From the NCBI GenBank assembly GCA_965226235.1, contig OZ245335.1:744001-808000 (forward strand): a DNA stretch of 64,000 nucleotides, written 5' to 3'. Of the stretch, positions 25,812 through 33,413 are shown piece after piece. The notes beneath the pieces are model-generated. The model ran no database searches, was not told where the DNA came from, and was given only the letters and a program-made list of their open reading frames with translations. The position numbers and the translations under genes were made by a program. The DNA is from CAYFZO01 sp965226235 (GTDB taxonomy: Bacteria; Pseudomonadota; Gammaproteobacteria; Poriferisulfidales; Oxydemutatoraceae). The first letter of the stretch is position 1, and every line of letters begins with the position of its first letter.

Positions 25812-27173
25812 CTAAAAAATATATTGCCCGAGTAAAACGCCCGCGATAGCGACGGGGCTCAAATAGCGCAACATGAAACGCCACAGGCGATACAACCATT
25901 CGTTGCCTCCGCTGGCCAATCCCTCCCGCAATACGAAAGCCGGTAGCTTCCAGCCTGCGAACAACGCGATCAACAAACCGCCCACGGGCAATAAAATATT
26001 GGAAGCCAGGTAATCCAACGATGCAAATACAGTCACTCCGGACACCCTCCAGGTTTCGGCGTTGCTGAACGAGAAGATCGTGAGCAAACCAATCAGCCAG
26101 GCGGTAGCGCCGATGATGGAAGCCGCGGTTCCCCGGCTGACCGAAAAACGGTCGGTAAGCCACGACAGGCACGGCTCGATCAGCGATACGGCCGATGTCC
26201 AGGCTGCGCCGAACAGCAAGAAAAAGAAAATGCTCCCGAGTATGTCGCCTCCCGGTATGTTACCGAACACCAGCGGCAGGGTTTTGAATACCAGACTGGG
26301 CCCCTGGCTTGGTTCGGCTCCATACTGAAACGCCAGTGAAAATACAATCAGCCCGGCGACTATGGCGACCACAGTATCGATCAGAGCAACCATAAGCGTC
26401 GCACGGACAATCGGAACCCGCGACGGCAGATAAGAGCCATAAGCCATTACCGCGCCCATCCCGATCCCCAGGGAAAAAAACGCCTGGCCCGTTGCGACGA
26501 GCACGCTGCCGATGGTGAGCTTGGAGAAATCAAATACAAACATATAGGCGGCAGCCTCCAGGAATGCGCCCTTAAACATTTGGTGAACCAGCATTCCTGC
26601 AAGCAAAATCAGCAGCAACGGCATCATGTACCGCAGCACACGTTCCAGACCCTGCTGAATTCCATATGCCATGACCGCGGTGCTGATCACCATAAAAATA
26701 GTGTGCCAGGCAAGCAGTTTCTCCGCGCTACCCGTCAGTTCTTCGAATATGTGCGAGATGCCATCTACCGTCAGTTGCTGAAATTCCCCCGCGCTGGCCC
26801 GGAAAAAGTAGGCGATGGTCCATCCCGCGATCACGCTGTAGTAAGAAAGAATGATCAAGCCTGCCAACACCCCCATGATCCCCACCCCTTTCCACTTCTG
26901 ACTCAAGCCAAATTCCGTGGATAACCGCCCTATCGCGTACACGGGACTCCTGCGTCCACGCTGCCCGATCAGGATCTCGCCGGCCATGATTGGCAGGATG
27001 ACCAGCACCGCAAGCAAATACACGAAGATGAAAGCCCCACCGCCATGCTCACCGACGATATACGGGAATTTCCAGACGTTGCCGAGGCCCACTGCCGAAC
27101 CCGCAACAGCCAGAATGAACACGGTCTGCGATGACCATTGATCGCGCGCGCGTGCGTCGTTCTTGATAATCAT
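25812..27173 (-). CDS. Sodium-dependent transporter, SNF/NSS family
   Basis: A 453-residue membrane protein with eleven to twelve helices. TM1 has the NSS signature FILAVAGSAVGLGNVWKFPYIVGEHGGGAF (residues about 19-48), which forms the substrate and Na1/Na2 sites; TM6 region ATGQAFFSLGIGMGAVMAYGSYL and TM8 AAWTSAVSLIEP are also conserved. Members carry amino acids or related solutes with sodium, as LeuT, TnaT and MhsT do; the substrate cannot be told. It is placed between ratA and smpB, which are usually neighbours, and its stop is 3 bp before the ratA start. Confidence 0.93.
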   Translation of the reverse strand: MIIKNDARARDQWSSQTVFILAVAGSAVGLGNVWKFPYIVGEHGGGAFIFVYLLAVLVILPIMAGEILIGQRGRRSPVYAIGRLSTEFGLSQKWKGVGIMGVLAGLIILSYYSVIAGWTIAYFFRASAGEFQQLTVDGISHIFEELTGSAEKLLAWHTIFMVISTAVMAYGIQQGLERVLRYMMPLLLILLAGMLVHQMFKGAFLEAAAYMFVFDFSKLTIGSVLVATGQAFFSLGIGMGAVMAYGSYLPSRVPIVRATLMVALIDTVVAIVAGLIVFSLAFQYGAEPSQGPSLVFKTLPLVFGNIPGGDILGSIFFFLLFGAAWTSAVSLIEPCLSWLTDRFSVSRGTAASIIGATAWLIGLLTIFSFSNAETWRVSGVTVFASLDYLASNILLPVGGLLIALFAGWKLPAFVLREGLASGGNEWLYRLWRFMLRYLSPVAIAGVLLGQYIF

Positions 27174-27396
27174 ATGGTTAAGGAAGTTTGCAGGGTTTCA
27201 CCGGGGGGAGGGCAAATACACTGACTTTGTCGACCACAGGAACCCTATAATAACAAACAATATCAGCACGCAGGCTAAACGTGGGACTATCCACTGCCCC
27301 GAGGATGAACAACTGCAACGGCCCATCGGCAGTGCACCACGCGGCAGTGCTTACATACGGAATGGCATTTGAAGCAACGCGCAAAATAGAACCGCA

Positions 27397-27858
27397 ATGA
27401 AAAACAGTGGTGGCACCATCGCCGAAAACACCAGCGCACGGCGCGAATATCACATCGAAAAGCACATCGAGGCAGGCCTGATGCTTGAAGGTTGGGAGGT
27501 AAAAAGCCTGCAACAAAGGCGTTTGCGGCTCAAGGAAAGTTATGCCTACGTCAAGGACGGAGAAGTATGGTTGCTGGGCGCACACATCAGCCCGCTGCCC
27601 TCCTGCAACGCTCACCCCAAACCTCAGCCGGACCGCACCCGCAAACTGTTGTTGAACAAAGCGGAAATCAAATACCTGATTGGCACGATCGAACGCAAGG
27701 GGTATACACTGATTCCTCTCAAAGCGTATTGGAAACAAAATTTCGCAAAAATCCAGTTGGGTGTCGGCAAAGGGAAACAGGTGGGAGATCGCCGTGCTGA
27801 GGAAAAGCAACGCGACTGGCAACGGGAAAAACGCAGGTTGCTCAAAAAGACCCGGTAG
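27397..27858 (+). CDS. smpB: SsrA-binding protein SmpB
   Basis: SmpB brings tmRNA to stalled ribosomes. The 153-residue protein keeps the oligonucleotide-binding barrel with ARREYHIEKHIEAGLMLEGWEVKSL, the ISPL strand, RTRKLLLNKAEIKYLIGTIERKGYTLIPLKAYW and the basic C-terminal tail KGKQVGDRRAEEKQRDWQREKRRLLKKT that enters the mRNA channel. The segment QQRRLRLKESYAYVKDGEVWLLG replaces the usual RAGKANISDSY, a mild divergence. tmRNA itself was not found downstream. Confidence 0.95.
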   Translation: MKNSGGTIAENTSARREYHIEKHIEAGLMLEGWEVKSLQQRRLRLKESYAYVKDGEVWLLGAHISPLPSCNAHPKPQPDRTRKLLLNKAEIKYLIGTIERKGYTLIPLKAYWKQNFAKIQLGVGKGKQVGDRRAEEKQRDWQREKRRLLKKTR

Positions 27859-28291
27859 AAGGGAACCAGACTACCATTCAGACGTCGACCGATCCTGGTC
27901 CCGCCTGAGAAAAAACGGCTCTCGCAACCGGTGCTCAAGCCAATCGGTTGCATCGCAAAGACCCGCATCGACCCCACACTGGCTGTATCGATGACTCCTG
28001 ATCCTGCAGAAAGCTCGCGACTGCAAGGTCCCGTCTATCGCTCTACCGCCTCGATCGCCGCTGGATACGGGCGCGTCCGGCGACCGGCACGGTAAAACAA
28101 CCTTCGAAACAGACCCTCAAGGCATTGAGGATTGGCTCGAATGTCGCGCCGTCTATCCTTCCTGCCTCAGATATGCTTCGTTTCCTTGCACCGAACTTTA
28201 GCCCCCCCCTTGCCCAGGTGCACTTGCTGACTCACGCAAACAATCCTCCCGCAGGTCGGACACGCCGACCCTCTTTCGCTGGTAAGGAAAA
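27859..28291. other. 433-bp stretch without a supported gene
   Basis: Between smpB and the small lipoprotein gene no reading frame longer than about 75 codons with coding-like composition was found on either strand, and the tmRNA that often follows smpB could not be recognised. Short out-of-context frames are present but have no start/ribosome-site support. It may hold decayed sequence. Confidence 0.6.
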
Positions 28292-28417
28292 TTAAATGAT
28301 GCCGGCCCACTGCAGGCCGCCTGATTCAGCCTGCCTGGCCTTATGCTTCCTGGCTCCATCCTCGGTAACGCATGCGAACAGAAACAGGCACATCGTGATA
28401 ACAAACAACTTCTTCAC
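28292..28417 (-). CDS. Small lipoprotein, 41 residues, entericidin/LptM-like size
   Basis: This short gene starts at GTG 28417, with GAGGAA 6 bp before it, and ends TAA at 28292. The product starts VKKLFVITMCLFLFAC: two lysines, a hydrophobic core and the lipobox LFAC with Cys16, followed by VTEDGARKHKARQAESGG. It should be exported, lipid-modified at Cys16 and leave a 26-residue mature peptide with basic middle and Gly-rich end. The Asp-free +2 position (Val) favours outer-membrane sorting. No family recognised; similar tiny lipoproteins are often missed in annotation. Confidence 0.65.
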   Translation of the reverse strand: MKKLFVITMCLFLFACVTEDGARKHKARQAESGGLQWAGII

Positions 28418-28602
28418 GTTCACTTCCTCGCTCAACGAACCAGAATGAATCTAGCCTCTATCGAAATATACCACATACCCGCAAACTCCAAGGGTCAACG
28501 CGCAGAACGAATGAACTTCTGCCCCCTCCAACCCGTCTGACCGCTGGGGTACACGGATCCAGCGAAACCGGCAACTGTCTCTACAACCCGAAAATAAAAG
28601 TC

Positions 28603-28679
28603 TGGGGTGAGCGATGGGGATTGAACCCACGACCTCAGGAGCCACAATCCTGTGCTCTACCAACTGAGCTACGCCCACC
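28603..28679 (-). tRNA. tRNA-His (GTG)
   Basis: On the minus strand a full cloverleaf is seen: acceptor GTGGGCG pairing with CGCTCAC, the extra G-1 at 28679 opposite C73 that is specific to tRNA-His, anticodon GTG in GGATTGTGGCTCC, T-loop GGGTTCAATCC and an encoded CCA at 28605-28603. Confidence 0.97.
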
Positions 28680-28682
28680 ACA

Positions 28683-28714
28683 TAGACTTTCCGCTATATT
28701 AGACTTTCCGCTAT
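28683..28714. repeat. 15-bp direct repeat next to tRNA-His
   Basis: TAGACTTTCCGCTAT occurs at 28683-28697 and again at 28700-28714, a 17-bp period, starting 3 bp upstream of the tRNA-His 5' end (position 28679). It lies between the tRNA and the divergent sulfotransferase gene, within the likely leader of the tRNA. Confidence 0.85.
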
Positions 28715-28739
28715 TATAGAAAACGCGTCGGTCGTTGAA
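28713..28739 (-). promoter_or_regulatory. Possible separate promoter of tRNA-His
   Basis: On the minus strand a perfect TATAAT (28718-28713) lies downstream of TTCAAC (28739-28734) with a 15-bp spacer. Start near 28706 would give a leader of about 26 nt before tRNA-His. It would be needed because the sulfotransferase gene separates this tRNA from the promoter of tRNA-Pro/Arg. Confidence 0.4.
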
Positions 28740-28763
28740 ACCCGGCGTGGACCAGCCAGCGCC

Positions 28764-29681
28764 ATGCTTTCCCATCGATACAAAACCATATTCATCCACA
28801 TCCCAAAATGCGCCGGCACTACCGTCGAGAGGTATTTCATGAAGCTGGGTACACCAGTGTACAGCAACTGCTGGCCGCTTCCTGTGTTACGTAACCACGG
28901 CCTCGCGAAAACCATCAATCTGTATCCGGACTACTTCACCTTCACGTTCGTCCGCAACCCGTATGCCCGCTTCTTATCGTATTGCTTTTTCGGGCTGGGC
29001 ATCGCAGAGGAAAGGGGGCTCCCAGCCAGTTCTCTCGGCTACAGCAACCTGCAAGAGTGCGTGGAATTTACCGCCGAATTACTGGCCGACGGAGCCGATA
29101 CCTTTCGGTTTGCCAACCGGTTTGCCAGTTTGAAAAAAAAGATGGAATTAGGCAAAGGGAAGCCTGATTTAATGAAATACACGAGATATCACTGCAAACC
29201 CCAGGTGGACTTTCTTCTTGATCTGCACCCATCTCGCTTCATGGGCATAAAGCGTGTGAATGACGCGCCTTGTTCGTTCATTGGCAGGCAGGAGTCTTTC
29301 AGTCAGGACTTTCTCCGCGTGCTGGAAATCCTCAACGTGCCGAAAACATCGGAAGAATTTAAACGTGCTTACGAAAGAAAACAGACGCAACACTACAGCC
29401 ATTATTATGACAAAGCCACTCGCCGCCGGGTAGAAGAACTGTACGCCCGCGATCTGGAAGTGCTGGGATACGAGTTTGAACAGGAAGGCGTTGTCAGCGT
29501 GCTGAACCCGTTGTCCGACCTGCGGGAAGCACAAGAGAAACACAAGGGGGAAATCAGGTTGTCCACGTATCAATGGGCAGAGATCCATTGCAAGCGCATA
29601 CTGATGTACCTGAAAGGAGTCGTTTATTCTTATATCACTGGACGACTGATAATAAACATCCTGAGAAGACTCCAGCAGTAA
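28764..29681 (+). CDS. Sulfotransferase family 2-like protein
   Basis: A 305-residue protein of the Sulfotransfer_2 (HNK-1/chondroitin-type) family that moves sulfate from PAPS to a carbohydrate. The 5'-phosphosulfate loop FIHIPKCAGTT is at residues 10-20 and the 3'-phosphate motif TFVRNPYARFLSY at 61-73; FIGRQESFSQDF near 172 matches the third conserved block. There is no signal peptide; a C-terminal hydrophobic segment is weak. It stands alone on the plus strand, inside a minus-strand tRNA cluster, between tRNA-Arg and tRNA-His, and is richer in A/T than its neighbours, which suggests acquisition. Acceptor unknown (a surface polysaccharide is likely). Confidence 0.88.
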   Translation: MLSHRYKTIFIHIPKCAGTTVERYFMKLGTPVYSNCWPLPVLRNHGLAKTINLYPDYFTFTFVRNPYARFLSYCFFGLGIAEERGLPASSLGYSNLQECVEFTAELLADGADTFRFANRFASLKKKMELGKGKPDLMKYTRYHCKPQVDFLLDLHPSRFMGIKRVNDAPCSFIGRQESFSQDFLRVLEILNVPKTSEEFKRAYERKQTQHYSHYYDKATRRRVEELYARDLEVLGYEFEQEGVVSVLNPLSDLREAQEKHKGEIRLSTYQWAEIHCKRILMYLKGVVYSYITGRLIINILRRLQQ

Positions 29682-29706
29682 AAAATGCAGTGGACAGGCA
29701 GAAAAG

Positions 29707-29738
29707 TGGTGTGCCCGGCAGGTGGCGCGCCCGGCAGG
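29707..29738. repeat. Direct duplication of the tRNA-Arg 3' end
   Basis: TGGCGCGCCCGGCAGG at 29723-29738 is the last 16 nt of tRNA-Arg including CCA (read on the other strand). It is preceded at once by TGGTGTGCCCGGCAGG at 29707-29722, the same with two changes. Duplicated tRNA 3' ends are the usual trace of site-specific integration at a tRNA gene. Confidence 0.8.
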
Positions 29739-29800
29739 ATTCGAACCTGCTACCCTCGGCTTAGAAGGCCGATGCTCTATCCCGGATGAGCTACGGGCGC
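29723..29800 (-). tRNA. tRNA-Arg (TCT)
   Basis: Minus-strand cloverleaf: acceptor GCGCCCG pairing with CGGGCGC, anticodon stem TCGGC/GCCGA around CTTCTAA with anticodon TCT, T-arm AGGTTCGAATCCT and encoded CCA at 29725-29723. The D-loop is slightly long. Confidence 0.97.
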
Positions 29801-29811
29801 ACGAGAAACAC

Positions 29812-29888
<77 letters not shown>

Positions 29889-29903
29889 GCCCTCTGATGA
29901 TGC

Positions 29904-29933
29904 ATAATACGAGCGCATCGTCGCAAGCGTCAA
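29904..29933 (-). promoter_or_regulatory. Promoter of the tRNA-Pro/Arg operon
   Basis: On the minus strand TTGACG (29933-29928) and TATTAT (29909-29904) are separated by 18 bp, a good sigma-70 pair. The start would fall near 29897, about 9 nt before the 5' end of tRNA-Pro, as usual for stable RNA operons. Confidence 0.7.
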
Positions 29934-30051
29934 GCAACCTGTCGAACAGGAAAGGTACGGTGGCGCGTGTTAGACTTGCCGTAAACAGCGGTTATCCATT
30001 CAAGTTCGCCTGTTAGCGAAAGAGCGATCCAGGAACACACGAAGACAACGA

Positions 30052-30648
30052 ATGAAAAAACGCTTTGCCTCCTCACTTATCTACGCGCCAATACTGCTGG
30101 CGGGGATTTTTGCCATGCCAGTATCTGGCACCCCATCGACATCAAAGAACCCGCAGGTCAGCTTTGAGACCTCGCTCGGGAATTTCGTAATCGAGTTATA
30201 TCCGGACAAAGCACCAGAGACGGTTGCAAATTTCCTGGCTTACGTCCAAAACGAAAGTTATACCGACACGATTTTTCACCGGGTGATAAAGGATTTTGTC
30301 GTCCAGGGCGGAGGCATGGACACAGCCATGACACCGATAAAAACGCTGCCTTCGATTAAAAACGAAGCAGACAACGGACTTGAAAACGGCGTCGGCACGG
30401 TTGCCATGGCCCGCACCAACGATCCGCATTCCGCCTCATCCCAGTTTTTCATCAACCTCAAAAGCAATGACTTTCTCAACCATCGGGACAAGTCCCCATC
30501 GGGGTGGGGATATTGCGTGTTCGGCAAGGTGATCGAAGGCATGGAGGTGATCGAGAACATGGCAGAGACCGAAGTTACCAACGGCAAGGAACACCAAAGC
30601 GTGCCCAAAGAACCCATCGTCGTAAAAAAAGCTTTGCTCAAAACCTGA
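30052..30648 (+). CDS. ppiA: Periplasmic peptidyl-prolyl cis-trans isomerase, cyclophilin type
   Basis: A 198-residue precursor with a signal peptide (KKRFASSLIYAPILLAGIFAMPVSG) followed by a bacterial cyclophilin domain: VSFETSLGNFVIELYPDKAPETVANFLAYV, FHRVIKDFVVQGGGM (catalytic Arg in FHR), GTVAMART, SASSQFFINL and YCVFGKVIEGMEVI. It speeds prolyl isomerisation of exported proteins. lpxH follows 13 bp downstream. The PpiA name is by type and location rather than proven orthology. Confidence 0.93.
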   Translation: MKKRFASSLIYAPILLAGIFAMPVSGTPSTSKNPQVSFETSLGNFVIELYPDKAPETVANFLAYVQNESYTDTIFHRVIKDFVVQGGGMDTAMTPIKTLPSIKNEADNGLENGVGTVAMARTNDPHSASSQFFINLKSNDFLNHRDKSPSGWGYCVFGKVIEGMEVIENMAETEVTNGKEHQSVPKEPIVVKKALLKT

Positions 30649-30661
30649 TGCCCGGATCGCG

Positions 30662-31378
30662 ATGGAACGGATCTTTTTCGTTTCAGACTGCCATCTAAGC
30701 GAGGATCGCCCGCGGATCATTGAGCTATTCAGGCGATTTCTTCACGAGCATGCCGCATCCGGCGATGCGCTGTATATCCTCGGTGATTTATTCGATTACT
30801 GGGTCGGCGACGATGCGCCATCCGGAGAATTGGCTTGCGTGACCGACTGCCTGCGCGACCTGACAAAATCCACCCCTGTCTATTTCATTCACGGTAACCG
30901 AGATTTCCTGGTTGGTCGGAGGTTTGCGGAAAGCAGTGGCTGCCGATTACTCGACGAAATCAACGTCATAAATATCCAGGGACAACGTACTTTGCTACTG
31001 CATGGCGATCTGTTGTGCGTTGACGACATCGCGTACCAACGCTACCGGAAAATAATCCGCAGTCGGCTTGTATGCGGTACCGTCACTCACTTGCCTCTGA
31101 AGCTAAGGCTCGCTATCGCGCGACGACTGCGGCGCGCGAGCCGGCGGGCCATCAGGTCAAAAAAGCCGGAAATAATGGATGTGAGCAGTAGCGCCGTTGC
31201 CGATTACGCAAGCAGATTCAAGGTCAACCAGATCATCCACGGCCACACGCACAGACCGGCCATTCATGTCGAAGAAGGCTGGAGACGGATCGTTTTGGGT
31301 GACTGGTACGAGGGCGGAAATTACCTCGTGATGGAAAACGGCACACCGCAGTTGAAAAACCTGGAGCCGATCCATTAA
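30662..31378 (+). CDS. lpxH: UDP-2,3-diacylglucosamine hydrolase
   Basis: LpxH cleaves UDP-2,3-diacylglucosamine to lipid X in lipid A synthesis at the inner membrane. The 238-residue calcineurin-like phosphoesterase has Asp9/His11 in FVSDCHLSE, LGDLFDYWVGDD, HGNRDFLVG, LLHGDLLCVDD and IIHGHTHRPA, the full set of metal motifs with the LpxH-specific spacing. Cyclophilin before lpxH is a common gammaproteobacterial pair. It converges on the glycerate kinase gene. Confidence 0.97.
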   Translation: MERIFFVSDCHLSEDRPRIIELFRRFLHEHAASGDALYILGDLFDYWVGDDAPSGELACVTDCLRDLTKSTPVYFIHGNRDFLVGRRFAESSGCRLLDEINVINIQGQRTLLLHGDLLCVDDIAYQRYRKIIRSRLVCGTVTHLPLKLRLAIARRLRRASRRAIRSKKPEIMDVSSSAVADYASRFKVNQIIHGHTHRPAIHVEEGWRRIVLGDWYEGGNYLVMENGTPQLKNLEPIH

Positions 31379-31429
31379 ACCGATGGCTCTGCCCGGGGTA
31401 CATCCTCTCTGATCTATTCTGGTAGTCGG

Positions 31430-32683
31430 TTACTGGCGTGGCCCCGCTGATTTTCCGTACCCGATCATCAAGTCCATCACGTTGGTGCCCGTTGGCCCGG
31501 TGTGTAGTAAATCTCCCGACGCTTCAAGAAAAGTGCCTGCATCCGCACGCTGCAGGCAATCTTCCGCGCTGAGTCCCGCGGCTTCGCCACGAGCTACGCT
31601 CGCGCCATCGACCACGGCACCGGCATCATCGGTTGAGCCGTCGGTGCCATCCGTACCCGCCGACAAAAAACAAGCCTGCCTGTCGCCTTTTATTTTCAAC
31701 GCCAGGGCCAGGGCCAGTTGCTGATTACGCCCCCCGCGACCAGGGGCATCAGGCAATCTGACTGTAGGCTCACCTCCCCATATCAGTAGCGTATCGGGCA
31801 ACGTGGCAATTTCTCGATAGAGCTTTGATGCCACCGCGCCAACGTCACCTTCGACCAACCCGGCACCGACGCGGCACTTTTGATAACCCAGGCCGACAGC
31901 CGCTGCATCGCAAGCCTGTTTGGCATCTTCCAGGCAGGCGATGAGCGACGACTCAATGTTCTTGAATGCATCTGTCACGGGCAAATCAATCAACTCGGCG
32001 CGCTCCAGGATCCGGCGCGCAAACGGTGGATAGTCGTCTGGATCGATGGCATCCTCGACCCGCGTCAACAAGCCGGAACCAATCGCTCCCGGGTCGTCGC
32101 CAGGCACGTCTGAAATCATCAAGGAAAGGGTCGGACAGCGGTGCAGGTATCCGGCGAGACGTCCTCCCTTGATACCGGACAAAACCCGGCGGACACGGTT
32201 GATTCGATGGATGTCCAGACCGCTCGCAAGCAGCTTGTGGGTTAATCCACGCAGGTCTTCCAACTCTACCCCTGTTGCCGGTACCTCGACCAGGCTGGAG
32301 GCTCCACCGGACAGCAAAAACAGGAACCGTGCGTTGCCGCCGACACGCTGGGACAGATAGGCGAGCAGGCGCCTCCCTGCATACAGCGTAGCTTGACCCG
32401 GCACCGGATGATCGGACTCGATGCACTCGATCCGCTGATAACGGGCGAGATCCGGTTCGACGTGCCCGTGCTTGGTGATGACGAGGCCGTCGATGATGCG
32501 TTCATCTTCTGCGGCAAGCGCGCCCAGCGTCATTGCCGACGCGGCTTTGCCGATCGCAACCAGATGCACATCATGCCCCAGATGACGTGCGTCAAGATAA
32601 CGCTTTACTGCATCGAAGCCACGTACCCGACGCACGCCGGATTCATAAATTTGGATCAGGTCTTCCCGGGTACTATCCAACAT
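31430..32683 (-). CDS. Glycerate 2-kinase, MOFRL/GckA type
   Basis: A 417-residue kinase of the class II glycerate kinase family (GckA/TtuD) that phosphorylates D-glycerate to 2-phosphoglycerate. It has GIGKAASAM-like AIGKAASAMTLGA near residue 48, LLSGGASSLVEVP, HKLLASGLDIHRINRVRRVLSGIKGGRLA, SDVPGDDPGAIGSG, the MOFRL segment with WGGEPTVRLP...GRGGRNQQLALALAL, SAGTDGTDGSTDDAGAVVDG and the end GPTGTNVMDLMIGY. ATG 32683 is preferred over GTG-like upstream codons at 32698. Likely works in glyoxylate or serine assimilation; no neighbours confirm the pathway. Confidence 0.92.
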   Translation of the reverse strand: MLDSTREDLIQIYESGVRRVRGFDAVKRYLDARHLGHDVHLVAIGKAASAMTLGALAAEDERIIDGLVITKHGHVEPDLARYQRIECIESDHPVPGQATLYAGRRLLAYLSQRVGGNARFLFLLSGGASSLVEVPATGVELEDLRGLTHKLLASGLDIHRINRVRRVLSGIKGGRLAGYLHRCPTLSLMISDVPGDDPGAIGSGLLTRVEDAIDPDDYPPFARRILERAELIDLPVTDAFKNIESSLIACLEDAKQACDAAAVGLGYQKCRVGAGLVEGDVGAVASKLYREIATLPDTLLIWGGEPTVRLPDAPGRGGRNQQLALALALKIKGDRQACFLSAGTDGTDGSTDDAGAVVDGASVARGEAAGLSAEDCLQRADAGTFLEASGDLLHTGPTGTNVMDLMIGYGKSAGPRQ

Positions 32684-32707
32684 TGCTCTCTCCCCCACCA
32701 GCGGACA

Positions 32708-33304
32708 CTACAACGCCACCGATGCGGTTGTTCCTATGATATAAACCAGCGACCCGACATCGAGCAGACCAAACGCCTCGATCAAACTGTCGTTGTGCAT
32801 ACGGATGCAACCGATCGAGGCAGGGATACCGATGCGGCGCTCATCCACTGTTCCGTGAATATAGATAAAGCGCTTGCGACTATCAACGCAACCGCCCCGG
32901 TTATAGCCGAACTCGATGCCTTCCAGCCATAAAATACGCGTACACACTGCATCGAAGCTACTGATCGTCGCAAGCGGGTTGAGCTTTGCCTTCGCGCCGG
33001 TAATCCTGCGCCCCCGGAACAAGGTCAAAGGTTCGCAGTTTGTGCCAATTTTCTCGGCTACGCGATGGGCGCCGAGTGGCGTACGCCGGGAATTCAGCAG
33101 CATTCCGGTGCCGAACTTTGACGTCGAAACCCGATACGCCCGAATCAGATCCATGTGCCTGACCAGGTACATCCGCTGCGCTGAGACGCTGACCAGCGCC
33201 AAAGGCAGATCTGCTCCACGCGGGTAACGCCGGTATAGTCCGCGCGCCAGCTTTTTCCACTGGAACGGCGGGCGAGTCAAGACCTCTCGTACATCCATTG
33301 CCAC
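32708..33304 (-). CDS. L,D-transpeptidase (YkuD domain) without signal peptide
   Basis: A 198-residue protein with a YkuD domain: LVSVSAQRMYLVRHMDLIRAYRVSTSKFGTG at the start and the catalytic block IYIHGTVDERRIGIPASIGCIRMHNDSLIEAF, holding the His and the GCIRM cysteine. YkuD enzymes cross-link peptidoglycan 3-3 or attach proteins. The first residues (MAMDVREVLTRPPFQWKKLARGLYRRYP) do not form a signal peptide, as in several short YkuD proteins near purF or glycerate kinase, so the cell compartment is uncertain. Located between glycerate kinase and purF. Confidence 0.88.
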   Translation of the reverse strand: MAMDVREVLTRPPFQWKKLARGLYRRYPRGADLPLALVSVSAQRMYLVRHMDLIRAYRVSTSKFGTGMLLNSRRTPLGAHRVAEKIGTNCEPLTLFRGRRITGAKAKLNPLATISSFDAVCTRILWLEGIEFGYNRGGCVDSRKRFIYIHGTVDERRIGIPASIGCIRMHNDSLIEAFGLLDVGSLVYIIGTTASVAL

Positions 33305-33413
33305 GCCAAATACCGCCTCGTGCTTGCCACCGTTGCCATTTGAGCCGCAAGGTGAAAACGATCAAGCGAAGGACTTTTCAGGGGTCAGCCCGCTTTCCGG
33401 CGGGAACCTCACG

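Noticed and set aside
27859..28291. Possible tmRNA (ssrA) after smpB
   Set aside because: No tRNA-like acceptor/T-arm with an Ala-tag reading frame could be recognised.
33380..33410. Hairpin CCCGC/GCGGG after purF as terminator
   Set aside because: The stem is only 5 bp and no T-run follows.
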